From JAKRSD01 sp964473995 (GTDB lineage: Bacteria; Bacteroidota; Bacteroidia; CAIKAF01): a stretch of DNA of 10,019 nt. Shown here piece after piece: positions 1 through 6,021 of this stretch. Position numbers and translations under genes: made by a program. The stretch covers positions 1 to 10,019 of the forward strand of contig CAYYRB010000072.1 of assembly GCA_964473995.1 (NCBI GenBank). Direction: 5' to 3'. Every line of letters starts with the position of its first letter. The first letter of the stretch is position 1. The notes below the pieces were generated by a model. That model did no database searches. It was not told the DNA's origin and worked only from the letters and a program-made list of their open reading frames with translations.

Positions 1-816
1 CGGTTCTTCCAGATGCAGGCAGTTGTGGAATTTACACTTTTTGCGCAGTTCCCGTATTTCGGGAAAATACCCGCTTAAATCGCCCGCCGAAATATCCACC
101 AACCCAAACTCCTTCACGCCGGGCGTATCGATGATGCAGGCCCCGAAATCGGCATCATGCATCTCGGCAAAGGTGGTGGTGTGCATGCCTTTTTCGTGCT
201 TTTTGGAAATCTCACCCGTCTTTACCTTCAGCGAAGCATCCAGCGCGTTTAATAAGGTGGATTTTCCCACACCGGAATGGCCGATAACCAAAATGGTTTT
301 GTCTTTCAGAAATTCCTTTACCGATTCAATCCCTTTATGGGAAAGCGCATCCGTGATGAAGGTAGGATAGCCCAAAAAATCAAACTCCTCCACCAGCTCG
401 CGGGTGGCTTCCTGCTCCTTGGCATTCAAAAGATCGGCCTTGTTAAAAACAATGGCGGCGGGAATGCCGTAGGCTTCCGCGGTAACGAGAATTCGGTTGA
501 TGAATCCCGTGGATGTGCGGGGTTTGGCCACACTGCCCACAATGAGTACCAAATCCATGTTGGAGGCCAGAATATGCGCCTCTTTGGATAAGTTTACCGA
601 ACGACGGATGATGTAGTTGCGGCGGGGTACTACGCGCTCGATCACGGGAGGCAGTTTTTCCTCATTGATTTCCACCCAATCGCCCACGGACACCGGATTG
701 GTGGTGCGTTTGCCCTCCAGGCGGTATTTTCCGGCCAACACACATTCCGTAAATGTGGAATCCACTTTCACTTTATAAAAACTGCCCGTGGATTTATACA
801 CCCGCCCTTTACGCAT
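1..816 (-). CDS. rsgA: Ribosome small-subunit-dependent GTPase A, 3' end cut by the window edge
   Basis: RsgA (YjeQ) is a circularly permuted GTPase that helps late maturation of the 30S ribosomal subunit. The 272 visible residues show an N-terminal OB-fold-like region (about 1-70) and then the GTPase motifs in permuted order: G4 NKAD at 125-128, the P-loop GHSGVGKS at 179-186, the threonines of G2 at 213-215, and G3 DTPG at 230-233. The C-terminal zinc site begins with Cys261, Cys266 and His268; the last Cys ligand and roughly 40-50 residues lie beyond base 1. The ATG at 816 is chosen because the first residues match the family start and a TACCTTTG promoter element ends four bases upstream. 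The gene lies downstream of hppA on the same strand, but a hairpin terminator and its own promoter separate them. Family assignment is very secure. Confidence 0.95.
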   Translation of the reverse strand, partial: MRKGRVYKSTGSFYKVKVDSTFTECVLAGKYRLEGKRTTNPVSVGDWVEINEEKLPPVIERVVPRRNYIIRRSVNLSKEAHILASNMDLVLIVGSVAKPRTSTGFINRILVTAEAYGIPAAIVFNKADLLNAKEQEATRELVEEFDFLGYPTFITDALSHKGIESVKEFLKDKTILVIGHSGVGKSTLLNALDASLKVKTGEISKKHEKGMHTTTFAEMHDADFGACIIDTPGVKEFGLVDISAGDLSGYFPEIRELRKKCKFHNCLHLEEP

Positions 817-820
817 GGGA

Positions 821-853
821 CAAAGGTAGGAATTTAGGCAGCCCCGAAAACAA
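821..853 (-). promoter_or_regulatory. Predicted rsgA promoter (Bacteroidota type)
   Basis: Read on the minus strand, TTG (853-851) is followed after 22 bases by TACCTTTG (828-821), matching the Bacteroidota TTG-N17-23-TAnnTTTG consensus at the long end of the spacing. Only four bases (TCCC) separate the -7 element from the ATG at 816, so the transcript should start at or next to the start codon. The -33 part overlaps the foot of the preceding hairpin. Confidence 0.6.
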
Positions 854-883
854 CAAAGGCCGCCCCTGGGGACAGCCTTTGTT
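847..883 (-). terminator. Predicted intrinsic terminator of hppA
   Basis: A nine-base perfect inverted repeat (AACAAAGGC at 852-860, GCCTTTGTT at 875-883) encloses a 14-base loop containing CCCC/GGGG. On the minus strand it is followed by GTTTTC, a short U tract. The plus-strand side lacks a T run, so it most likely acts on transcripts leaving hppA, whose stop is 17 bases upstream of the hairpin. Confidence 0.65.
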
Positions 884-899
884 AAAAAGCGTAGTATTT

Positions 900-2972
900 T
901 TATTGAGCGGCAGGAACAGTTGCCGGCATCTCGGCGGCAGGTTGCTCGGGAGCGGGAGTCATTACCTCTTCCTTCACCGTTTCAGGTGCTCCATTAGCAT
1001 GTCCCTTTCCATAGATTTCGCCCAGAATGGGAGCAATCACCAAACCCACCAGACAGGTCAGTTTGATCAGGATGTTCATGGAAGGTCCGGAAGTATCCTT
1101 GAACGGATCACCCACCGTGTCGCCCGTAACGGCAGCCTTGTGAGCATCGGATCCTTTGAACGTCATTTCGCCGTTGATCATCACGCCCGCTTCGAACGAT
1201 TTTTTGGCATTATCCCAGGCACCGCCCGCATTGTTTTGGAAAATAGCCCAAAGCACACCCGATACGGCAACACCCGCCATATAAGCTCCCAGAGCCTCAG
1301 GACCCATGAGGAACCCGATGATGATGGGAGAAATGATGGTGATGGCACCGGGAAGCATCATTTCGCGAAGAGCGGCTTTGGTAGAAATATCCACACATTT
1401 GCCATACTCCGGCTTGCCCGTTCCTTCCATGATGCCCGGAATTTCGCGAAACTGACGACGCACTTCGTTCACCATGTCCATGGCGGCTTTACCTACCGAC
1501 TGCATGGCAAGCGCGGAGAATACCACGGGAATCATACCTCCGATAAACAAAGCAGCCAATACATCGGCTTTGAAAATGTTGATTCCGTCAATTCCCGTAA
1601 ATGTTACGTATGCCGCAAACAAAGCCAACGCCGTAAGCGCCGCCGATGCAATGGCAAATCCTTTACCTACCGCGGCAGTGGTATTTCCTACGGAGTCTAA
1701 TACGTCGGTCCGCTGACGCACTTCTTTTGGCAATTCGCTCATTTCGGCGATACCGCCCGCATTGTCGGCGATAGGCCCGAACGCATCAATGGCCAATTGC
1801 ATGGCCGTGGTGGCCATCATGGCAGAAGCGGCAATGGCTACCCCGTAAAATCCGGCCAGTTCATAAGAACCCCAGATGGCGGCTGCAAAAAGAATTACGG
1901 ATGAGAAGGTGGAAATCATCCCGGTAGATAAGCCGGCGATAATGTTGGTGGCGGCTCCGGTAGATGAGTTTTTCACGATATTCAAAACGGGTTTTTTACC
2001 CAATGCGGTGTAATATTCCGTGAAGGCGGATATCAACCAACCTACGGCCAAACCAACCAATGTGGCGAAAAACACATGGGTATTGGAAACCGACTTATAT
2101 CCTTCGCCAAAGAATTTCATGGTCATGGTTTCGGGCAACATGTATTGAATCAAAAACCAACAGGCCACCACGGTAAGCACGAGTGACACGTAGTTTCCGA
2201 TATTCAACGCTTGCTGAACCTGAGCCTCTTTGGCTTCGTTGTTCTTAATTTTTACAAAGAACGTACCGATGATNNNNNNNNNNNNNNNNNNNNNNNNNNN
2301 NNNNNNNNNNNNNNNNNNNNNNNNNNNNNNNNNNNNNNNNNNNNNNNNNNNNNNNNNNNNNNNNNNNNNNNNNGCTTTGGTATAAATACCACCACCCACG
2401 CGGGCAAAAAGCGCGATGGATTCGGCTCCGAGGGAGAAACCGGCCAACGCTTCAAGCGCGATGGTCATTTCATCATAAAATGTACCGCCGTTTCCGACGA
2501 ACATATTCAGAAATAACAGAAAGAAGATGCTTAATCCGAGTACGGCAAGTCCGGCTACGCCTAATCCCATAACCGTTCCGCCGCCGAAAGATACTTTCAG
2601 GGCCTGAGGAAGGCTGGTTTTTGCGGCTTGGGTAGTTCTTACGTTGGCTTTGGTGGCTATGCGCATACCGATATTACCCGCCAATGCCGAAAAGATGGCT
2701 CCGAAAACAAAAGCGACCACAATGATCCAATGCGTGGTAGCCACTACCTGAGAAACGGCAAACAAAGCCACGGAGGCAATCACCACAAAAATCAACAGGA
2801 TTTTGTACTCCGCTTTCAAAAACGCCATGGCGCCTTCCTGAATGCTTTTGGAGATGGTCTGCATTTTGGCATCTCCCGCGTTTTGTTTGTTTACCCAGGC
2901 CGATTGGATAGCCATATAAACCAAACCTAAAACGGCCAATACGGCAGGCAAGTAGATGATGAATTGTTCCAT
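900..2972 (-). CDS. hppA: K+-type membrane-bound pyrophosphatase (ion-pumping), interrupted by an assembly gap
   Basis: Membrane pyrophosphatase: a polytopic inner-membrane enzyme that couples PPi hydrolysis to outward pumping of H+ and/or Na+. Start ATG at 2972 gives the usual short hydrophobic N-terminus (MEQFIIYLPAVLAVLG); the longer reading from 3017 would begin inside the promoter. Residues 1-199 end in GGGIYTK, just before the N run. After the gap come IIGTFF and conserved stretches including FGPIADNAGGIAEMSELP, GNTTAAVGKG and NAGGAWDNAKKS. GNTTAA (1671-1688), with Ala and a following Gly where K+-independent enzymes have Lys and Thr, points to the K+-dependent subfamily. The gap removes the DVGADLVGKVE and DDPRNPATIADN-type substrate and metal motifs plus the TM6 glutamate used to tell Na+ from H+ pumps. 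About 656 residues are visible. A Pro/Ala/Glu-rich tail ends the protein. Identity is certain; ion specificity is not readable. Confidence 0.95.
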   Translation of the reverse strand: MEQFIIYLPAVLAVLGLVYMAIQSAWVNKQNAGDAKMQTISKSIQEGAMAFLKAEYKILLIFVVIASVALFAVSQVVATTHWIIVVAFVFGAIFSALAGNIGMRIATKANVRTTQAAKTSLPQALKVSFGGGTVMGLGVAGLAVLGLSIFFLLFLNMFVGNGGTFYDEMTIALEALAGFSLGAESIALFARVGGGIYTKXXXXXXXXXXXXXXXXXXXXXXXXXXXXXXXXXXIIGTFFVKIKNNEAKEAQVQQALNIGNYVSLVLTVVACWFLIQYMLPETMTMKFFGEGYKSVSNTHVFFATLVGLAVGWLISAFTEYYTALGKKPVLNIVKNSSTGAATNIIAGLSTGMISTFSSVILFAAAIWGSYELAGFYGVAIAASAMMATTAMQLAIDAFGPIADNAGGIAEMSELPKEVRQRTDVLDSVGNTTAAVGKGFAIASAALTALALFAAYVTFTGIDGINIFKADVLAALFIGGMIPVVFSALAMQSVGKAAMDMVNEVRRQFREIPGIMEGTGKPEYGKCVDISTKAALREMMLPGAITIISPIIIGFLMGPEALGAYMAGVAVSGVLWAIFQNNAGGAWDNAKKSFEAGVMINGEMTFKGSDAHKAAVTGDTVGDPFKDTSGPSMNILIKLTCLVGLVIAPILGEIYGKGHANGAPETVKEEVMTPAPEQPAAEMPATVPAAQ
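2274..2373. other. Assembly gap of 100 N inside hppA
   Basis: Exactly 100 consecutive N, the conventional placeholder for a gap of unknown size. The two flanks are in the same hppA frame across it. Family comparison from memory suggests about 80-100 residues lie between GGIYTK and IIGTFF, so the true missing sequence is probably nearer 240-300 bases. Confidence 0.97.
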
Positions 2973-3014
2973 AATTAACGTGCTGTTGTTAAATAACAAA
3001 TTTTTATGAGGGGG

Positions 3015-3046
3015 CAAAAGTAAGTTTTTGAATTTGGATTGCCAAA
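3015..3046 (-). promoter_or_regulatory. Predicted hppA promoter
   Basis: On the minus strand, TTTG (3046-3043) and TACTTTTG (3022-3015) are separated by 20 bases, a full match to the Bacteroidota -33/-7 consensus. The element ends 42 bases before the ATG at 2972, so hppA should have an AT-rich leader of about 35-40 bases. No Shine-Dalgarno sequence is visible in it. Confidence 0.7.
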
Positions 3047-3095
3047 AGCACCTTTAGGATGTGACAACCTGTTCTGCATTGGATTAATCAGCGGG

Positions 3096-3695
3096 CTAAA
3101 TACCCTTTTTCCACTCATCCACCATATACCAGCCGTAGGGCGATGCGTAGCGTTCGTTCAAGCGGGGATCGGCGGCATGGCTTTTCAGCCAGGGCATTCC
3201 CGCTTCCGCGTCGGGCAGGTGCCGTTTCAAAATTTCCAACAAGCTCTGCTTGGAATAATGGGTATGGTGCTTTGCAAAATGGGTGACCACTTTGATGATG
3301 AACACCGCATCGGCTTGCACAAAAAAATACACCTGGTATTTCCCGCGAAGCAGATGCACGTGATTGATGCCGTGTTTTTCCAGAAGTCCGTCGCAGGGAT
3401 AAAGGATGCGCGAATTTTGGGTGTGATACGCTTTCAGGTCGGCCCCGGTTTGCAGATCTTCCTTCCACTTTTCGTAGGCCTTTTTTACATCGGGTTTCAT
3501 AAAGGAAAGCCGTTGCTCTTCCGATTCGCTGAGGCGATACCGAGCAGGCTGAATCATGCGGCGCCGTAGAACGAAATAGGCATAGGCCAGCGTGTCTTCA
3601 TCGGTGATTTCGCGATACCCTTTTTTCCGCTGCAGGTTGCAGTCATGAAAAAAGCGGTGCATTTGCTCCACCGTTACCTGCGTTTCCGTTAGCAT
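3096..3695 (-). CDS. Uncharacterised 199-residue protein, possible RelE-like fold
   Basis: I do not recognise a named family with confidence. The protein is soluble, has no signal peptide or membrane segment, and is rich in His and Tyr. The N-terminal half (about 1-90) looks helical and charged. The C-terminal half has alternating strand-like segments (GINHVHLLRG at 109-118, KYQVYFFVQ at 119-127, VFIIKVVTHFAKHH at 131-144) followed by a helix, SKQSLLEILKRHLPD at 148-162. This order resembles the YRVLYF...IVLLHGF.KK...E core of RelE/HigB-type proteins, and also, from memory, unnamed bacterial proteins with a GIHHLHL...YFI...H layout. No antitoxin-like partner is adjacent. The ATG at 3695 is supported by TTCCTTTG ending four bases upstream. 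It is a real gene by reading-frame length and promoter context; its function is unknown. Confidence 0.75.
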   Translation of the reverse strand: MLTETQVTVEQMHRFFHDCNLQRKKGYREITDEDTLAYAYFVLRRRMIQPARYRLSESEEQRLSFMKPDVKKAYEKWKEDLQTGADLKAYHTQNSRILYPCDGLLEKHGINHVHLLRGKYQVYFFVQADAVFIIKVVTHFAKHHTHYSKQSLLEILKRHLPDAEAGMPWLKSHAADPRLNERYASPYGWYMVDEWKKGI

Positions 3696-3699
3696 GCCG

Positions 3700-3707
3700 C
3701 AAAGGAA
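3700..3707 (-). promoter_or_regulatory. Probable -7 element of the 199-residue protein gene
   Basis: TTCCTTTG on the minus strand is a one-mismatch form of TAnnTTTG. It ends four bases (CGGC) before the ATG at 3695, the same spacing seen at other starts in this window. No clear -33 partner is seen, so this rests on the element and its spacing. Confidence 0.4.
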
Positions 3708-3711
3708 ATAA

Positions 3712-3741
3712 TTTGTCCGTGGATATCCTCCATTATCTTTG
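3712..3741 (+). promoter_or_regulatory. Predicted promoter of the HAD hydrolase gene
   Basis: TTTG (3712-3715), 18 bases, then TATCTTTG (3734-3741) matches the Bacteroidota consensus. Four bases (GCTC) separate it from a GTG at 3746. It is arranged back to back with the element driving the minus-strand neighbour. Confidence 0.65.
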
Positions 3742-3745
3742 GCTC

Positions 3746-4408
3746 GTGAATGCGTTCAAAAACATCATTTTCGATTTGGGCGGTGTGCTCCTGCCGGTAG
3801 ATTATCATGCCGTAATCCGCGCCTTTGAAGCCTTAGGTATGGCCGATGCGGAACAGTTTTATTCGCAGCAGAGCCAGCAGCCCTTGTTTGACCGGTTTGA
3901 ACGGGGGGAAATTTCGGGCGGTGAATTTTTGCGTGATCTTAAAAACTATCTGCCGGGAATTTCGGAAGAAACCCTGACTCATGCCTGGAATGCAATCTTG
4001 GGGCGTTTTCCCGCCGAGCGACTGCGCCTTTTGAAAAAAGCGGGAAATCATTACCGCCTGTTTTTGCTGAGCAACACCAATGAAATCCACATCAGCCGGT
4101 TTATGGAGGATTTGAAGGAAGATCACGGACTCGACAAGCTCAACGATCATTTTGAGGAAGTTTATTTTTCCTACGAAACCGGTTTCCGCAAGCCGGAAAG
4201 AGAGATCTATGAACTGGTGCTGCTGGAAAACAACCTGAATGCGTCAGAAACATTGTTTATCGAGGATACGGAGAAAAATGTAACGGGCGCCTTGGCGTCC
4301 GGCATTCCCACCCGGTTCCTGCAGGTTCATGCGGGTGAATCGGTAGAGGATTTGTTTGATTCGGAAGGCCGCCTGACCAATCCGGGAGCCATGCAGCCCC
4401 TCATTTAA
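3746..4408 (+). CDS. HAD-superfamily hydrolase, subfamily IA-like (YihX type)
   Basis: A cytoplasmic 220-residue phosphatase-like protein of the haloacid dehalogenase superfamily. Motif I is FDLGGVLL with the nucleophile Asp10; the usual second Asp is Gly12, as in the DxGxV subgroup that includes YihX-like sugar-phosphate phosphatases. A helical cap covers about 20-90. Motif II is LLSNTN (Ser109), motif III is Lys149 in GFRKPE, and motif IV is IEDTEKN (Glu173, Asp174). I place the start at GTG 3746 (MNAFKNIIFDLGG): a TTG at 3713 would add 11 residues encoded by the promoter itself, and the next in-frame Met is at residue 32, after motif I. It lies upstream of mazG on the same strand with a 72-base gap. 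Substrate cannot be told from sequence; a phosphorylated sugar or nucleotide is plausible. Confidence 0.88.
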   Translation: MNAFKNIIFDLGGVLLPVDYHAVIRAFEALGMADAEQFYSQQSQQPLFDRFERGEISGGEFLRDLKNYLPGISEETLTHAWNAILGRFPAERLRLLKKAGNHYRLFLLSNTNEIHISRFMEDLKEDHGLDKLNDHFEEVYFSYETGFRKPEREIYELVLLENNLNASETLFIEDTEKNVTGALASGIPTRFLQVHAGESVEDLFDSEGRLTNPGAMQPLI

Positions 4409-4433
4409 AAAGACTTTTCAGGAGCAACATCCG

Positions 4434-4476
4434 TTTGTTCCTTACATGGACACCCTTGTATCTTTTTGTTTCTTTG
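4434..4476 (+). promoter_or_regulatory. Possible mazG promoter
   Basis: Two readings are possible. TTTG (4434-4437), 21 bases, then TATCTTTT (4459-4466) is a near-consensus promoter giving a leader of about ten bases. Alternatively TTTCTTTG (4469-4476) ends four bases before the ATG, like other starts here, but lacks a -33 partner. Either implies a very short leader. Confidence 0.45.
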
Positions 4477-4480
4477 TTCC

Positions 4481-5287
4481 ATGAATGTTTCTTCCGACCC
4501 ACGCCTCCTTGCCTTTCAACGGCTGCTCGACATCATGGACGACCTGAGGGAAAAATGCCCCTGGGATCGGGAACAGACCATGGAATCGCTGAGGCACCTC
4601 ACCATTGAGGAAACCTATGAACTGGGCGATGCCATCTTGCAGAATGACTTGCAGGAAGTGAAAAAAGAACTCGGCGATCTGGCACTGCACATTGTGTTCT
4701 ACGCCAAAATCGGCAAGGAAAAAGAGGCGTTTGATATCGCCGACGTGCTCAACGGCATCTGCGACAAGCTGATTGTGCGTCATCCACACATTTACGGAGA
4801 TGTGAAGGCCGACACGCCCGAACAGGTGAAACAAAACTGGGAACAGATTAAACTGAAGGAAGGCCGGAAGTCCGTGTTGGAAGGTGTTCCGAAAGGCTTA
4901 CCCGCGTTGGTGAAAGCACAGCGCATTCAGGATAAAGCGGCCGGCGTAGGTTTTGATTGGGATCATGCGGAACAGGTGTGGGAGAAAGTGCAGGAAGAAC
5001 TAGCGGAACTGCGCGCGGAAGTACAAACCGGGAATGCCGCCAAAACCGAAGAAGAAATGGGAGATGTGTTTTTTGCCCTGGTGAACTACGCCCGCTTTCT
5101 AAAGGTGAATCCCGAAGATGCGCTGGAACGCACCAACATGAAATTCATCCGCCGGTTTTCATTTATGGAGAAAGCCATATCGGCCGAAGGAAAAAGCATG
5201 AAGGATATGTCCCTGCAGGAATTGGATGTTTATTGGAACCTGTCCAAAAAGGCCGAATCTTCCCCGAACAAAGAAGGTACCGAATAG
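4481..5287 (+). CDS. mazG: Nucleoside triphosphate pyrophosphohydrolase MazG
   Basis: MazG hydrolyses (d)NTPs to the monophosphate and PPi and is regarded as a nucleotide-pool sanitiser. The 268-residue protein has the expected two MazG modules. Module one has EETYE at 43-47 and ELGD at 63-66, which form the Mg-binding EExxE...ExxD set, and starts with the typical REKCPWDREQT (23-33). Module two has EELAE at 172-176 and EEMGD at 191-195, so both metal sites look intact. The linker carries the conserved HPHIYGD (101-107) and KAQRIQDKAAGVGFDW (145-160). The ATG at 4481 is preferred over the in-frame TTG at 4466, which falls in the promoter. The polar tail after about residue 255 is encoded in the 58 bases that overlap the convergent SRAP gene. 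Identification is secure. Confidence 0.95.
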   Translation: MNVSSDPRLLAFQRLLDIMDDLREKCPWDREQTMESLRHLTIEETYELGDAILQNDLQEVKKELGDLALHIVFYAKIGKEKEAFDIADVLNGICDKLIVRHPHIYGDVKADTPEQVKQNWEQIKLKEGRKSVLEGVPKGLPALVKAQRIQDKAAGVGFDWDHAEQVWEKVQEELAELRAEVQTGNAAKTEEEMGDVFFALVNYARFLKVNPEDALERTNMKFIRRFSFMEKAISAEGKSMKDMSLQELDVYWNLSKKAESSPNKEGTE

Positions 5288-5949
5288 GGCACGTATTTCA
5301 GCAAATCATCCGTTGAACCCGGTTTGGCCACCGTGTGCGCCTGCATCCGCGAAGAATCAAACGGCGCAAAAAGGACCGACAAATCATCGGGCCCGGTCGA
5401 AGCATCCAACCATACCGATTCCGCTTCGCGGGTGAGCATGACGGGCATCCTTTTCTTGGTGTTGTGAATTTGTTCCATCAGGGTATTGGCCTGCGTGGTG
5501 AGCAACGAAAAGGTGTGGACGGGCTGCTTGGCTCCCTCCGGGTAATGGCTGTCAAAAATACCCGCAAACGAAAAAACGGACTCCGATTTTACCGAAATGA
5601 AAAAAGGTACCTTTTGACTTCCCCGATGCTGCCACTCAAAAAAACCGGTGGCGGGAATCAGGCAGCGCCGGCGCAAAAAACTCTCAGAAAATGCAGGTTT
5701 GGAAGCCAACGTTTCGCAGCGGACATTAAGGGTTTTAGTCCTGATTTCCATTGCCGCGTCCCTACCGCGCACCCAGGAAGGGATGAGTCCCCAATGCATG
5801 CAGCGGATTTCATTGGTTGTGACCACCGGCATGGAAGGATGCTCAAAACCGGCCGCATACGTCACGGGCAAACGGTTTTCCGTCACCTTCTTTCCATACC
5901 TTTCGGCCAATACGGCTGAATCCGCCCTGAGGCTGTAGTGATAACACAT
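5230..5949 (-). CDS. SRAP-domain abasic-site DNA-protein crosslink protein (YedK/HMCES family)
   Basis: SRAP proteins bind abasic sites in single-stranded DNA and protect them by a covalent crosslink to the N-terminal cysteine. The 239-residue protein begins MCYHYS, so after Met removal Cys2 is exposed as the nucleophile. Other expected active-site residues are present: Asn75 in KTLNVR, Glu105 in ATGFFEW, and His162 in IHNTKKRMPV. Conserved MHWGLIPSW (51-59), RCLIPATGFFEW (95-106) and FSFAGIF (126-132) make the family certain. The start must be ATG 5949, because the family requires Met-Cys and TATATTTG lies five bases upstream; the frame is open further, to 6237, but that would bury Cys2. The 3' end overlaps mazG tail to tail by 58 bases. 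It is divergent from the SDR gene, and may belong to the DNA-damage response by family role only. Confidence 0.95.
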   Translation of the reverse strand: MCYHYSLRADSAVLAERYGKKVTENRLPVTYAAGFEHPSMPVVTTNEIRCMHWGLIPSWVRGRDAAMEIRTKTLNVRCETLASKPAFSESFLRRRCLIPATGFFEWQHRGSQKVPFFISVKSESVFSFAGIFDSHYPEGAKQPVHTFSLLTTQANTLMEQIHNTKKRMPVMLTREAESVWLDASTGPDDLSVLFAPFDSSRMQAHTVAKPGSTDDLLKYVPYSVPSLFGEDSAFLDRFQ

Positions 5950-5954
5950 CTCCT

Positions 5955-5962
5955 CAAATATA
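5955..5962 (-). promoter_or_regulatory. Predicted -7 element of the SRAP gene
   Basis: TATATTTG on the minus strand fits TAnnTTTG exactly. It ends five bases (AGGAG) before the ATG at 5949. AGGAG resembles a Shine-Dalgarno core but sits directly against the ATG, too close to work as one, and would probably be upstream of or at the transcript start. No convincing -33 element is seen. Confidence 0.5.
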
Positions 5963-5998
5963 CGCGGACAAAAGAAAAGCCGGCTTTGAATTTTTCTG

Positions 5999-6006
5999 TT
6001 TCTTTG
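5999..6006 (+). promoter_or_regulatory. Possible -7 element of the SDR gene
   Basis: TTTCTTTG differs from TAnnTTTG at one position and ends 15 bases before the ATG at 6022. No -33 partner at correct spacing is visible, so support is weak. Confidence 0.3.
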
Positions 6007-6021
6007 AACAAAGTGAAAACC

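Noticed and set aside
753..1700. 315-codon open frame on the plus strand opposite rsgA and hppA
   Set aside because: It is antisense to a highly conserved hppA, its protein is low in hydrophobic structure and rich in Arg/His/Ser as expected for a shadow frame, and no family is recognisable.
2973..3017. 15-residue extension of HppA from 3017
   Set aside because: It would place the start inside the predicted -7 element and precede the normal hydrophobic N-terminus beginning at MEQF.
3039..3569. 176-codon plus-strand frame opposite the 199-residue protein
   Set aside because: The minus-strand frame is longer, has a promoter-like element at its ATG, and has a more natural composition. With neither protein recognised this is a judgement, not proof.
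5335..5919. 194-codon plus-strand frame opposite the SRAP gene
   Set aside because: It is a shadow of a certain SRAP gene; the translation is basic and unrecognisable and no promoter stands before it.
5950..5954. AGGAG as a Shine-Dalgarno site for the SRAP gene
   Set aside because: It touches the ATG with no spacer and probably lies before or at the transcript start, so it cannot act as a normal ribosome-binding site.
5938..6021. N-terminal extension of the SDR protein from 5938
   Set aside because: It overlaps the SRAP start region and adds 28 residues before a normal SDR N-terminus.
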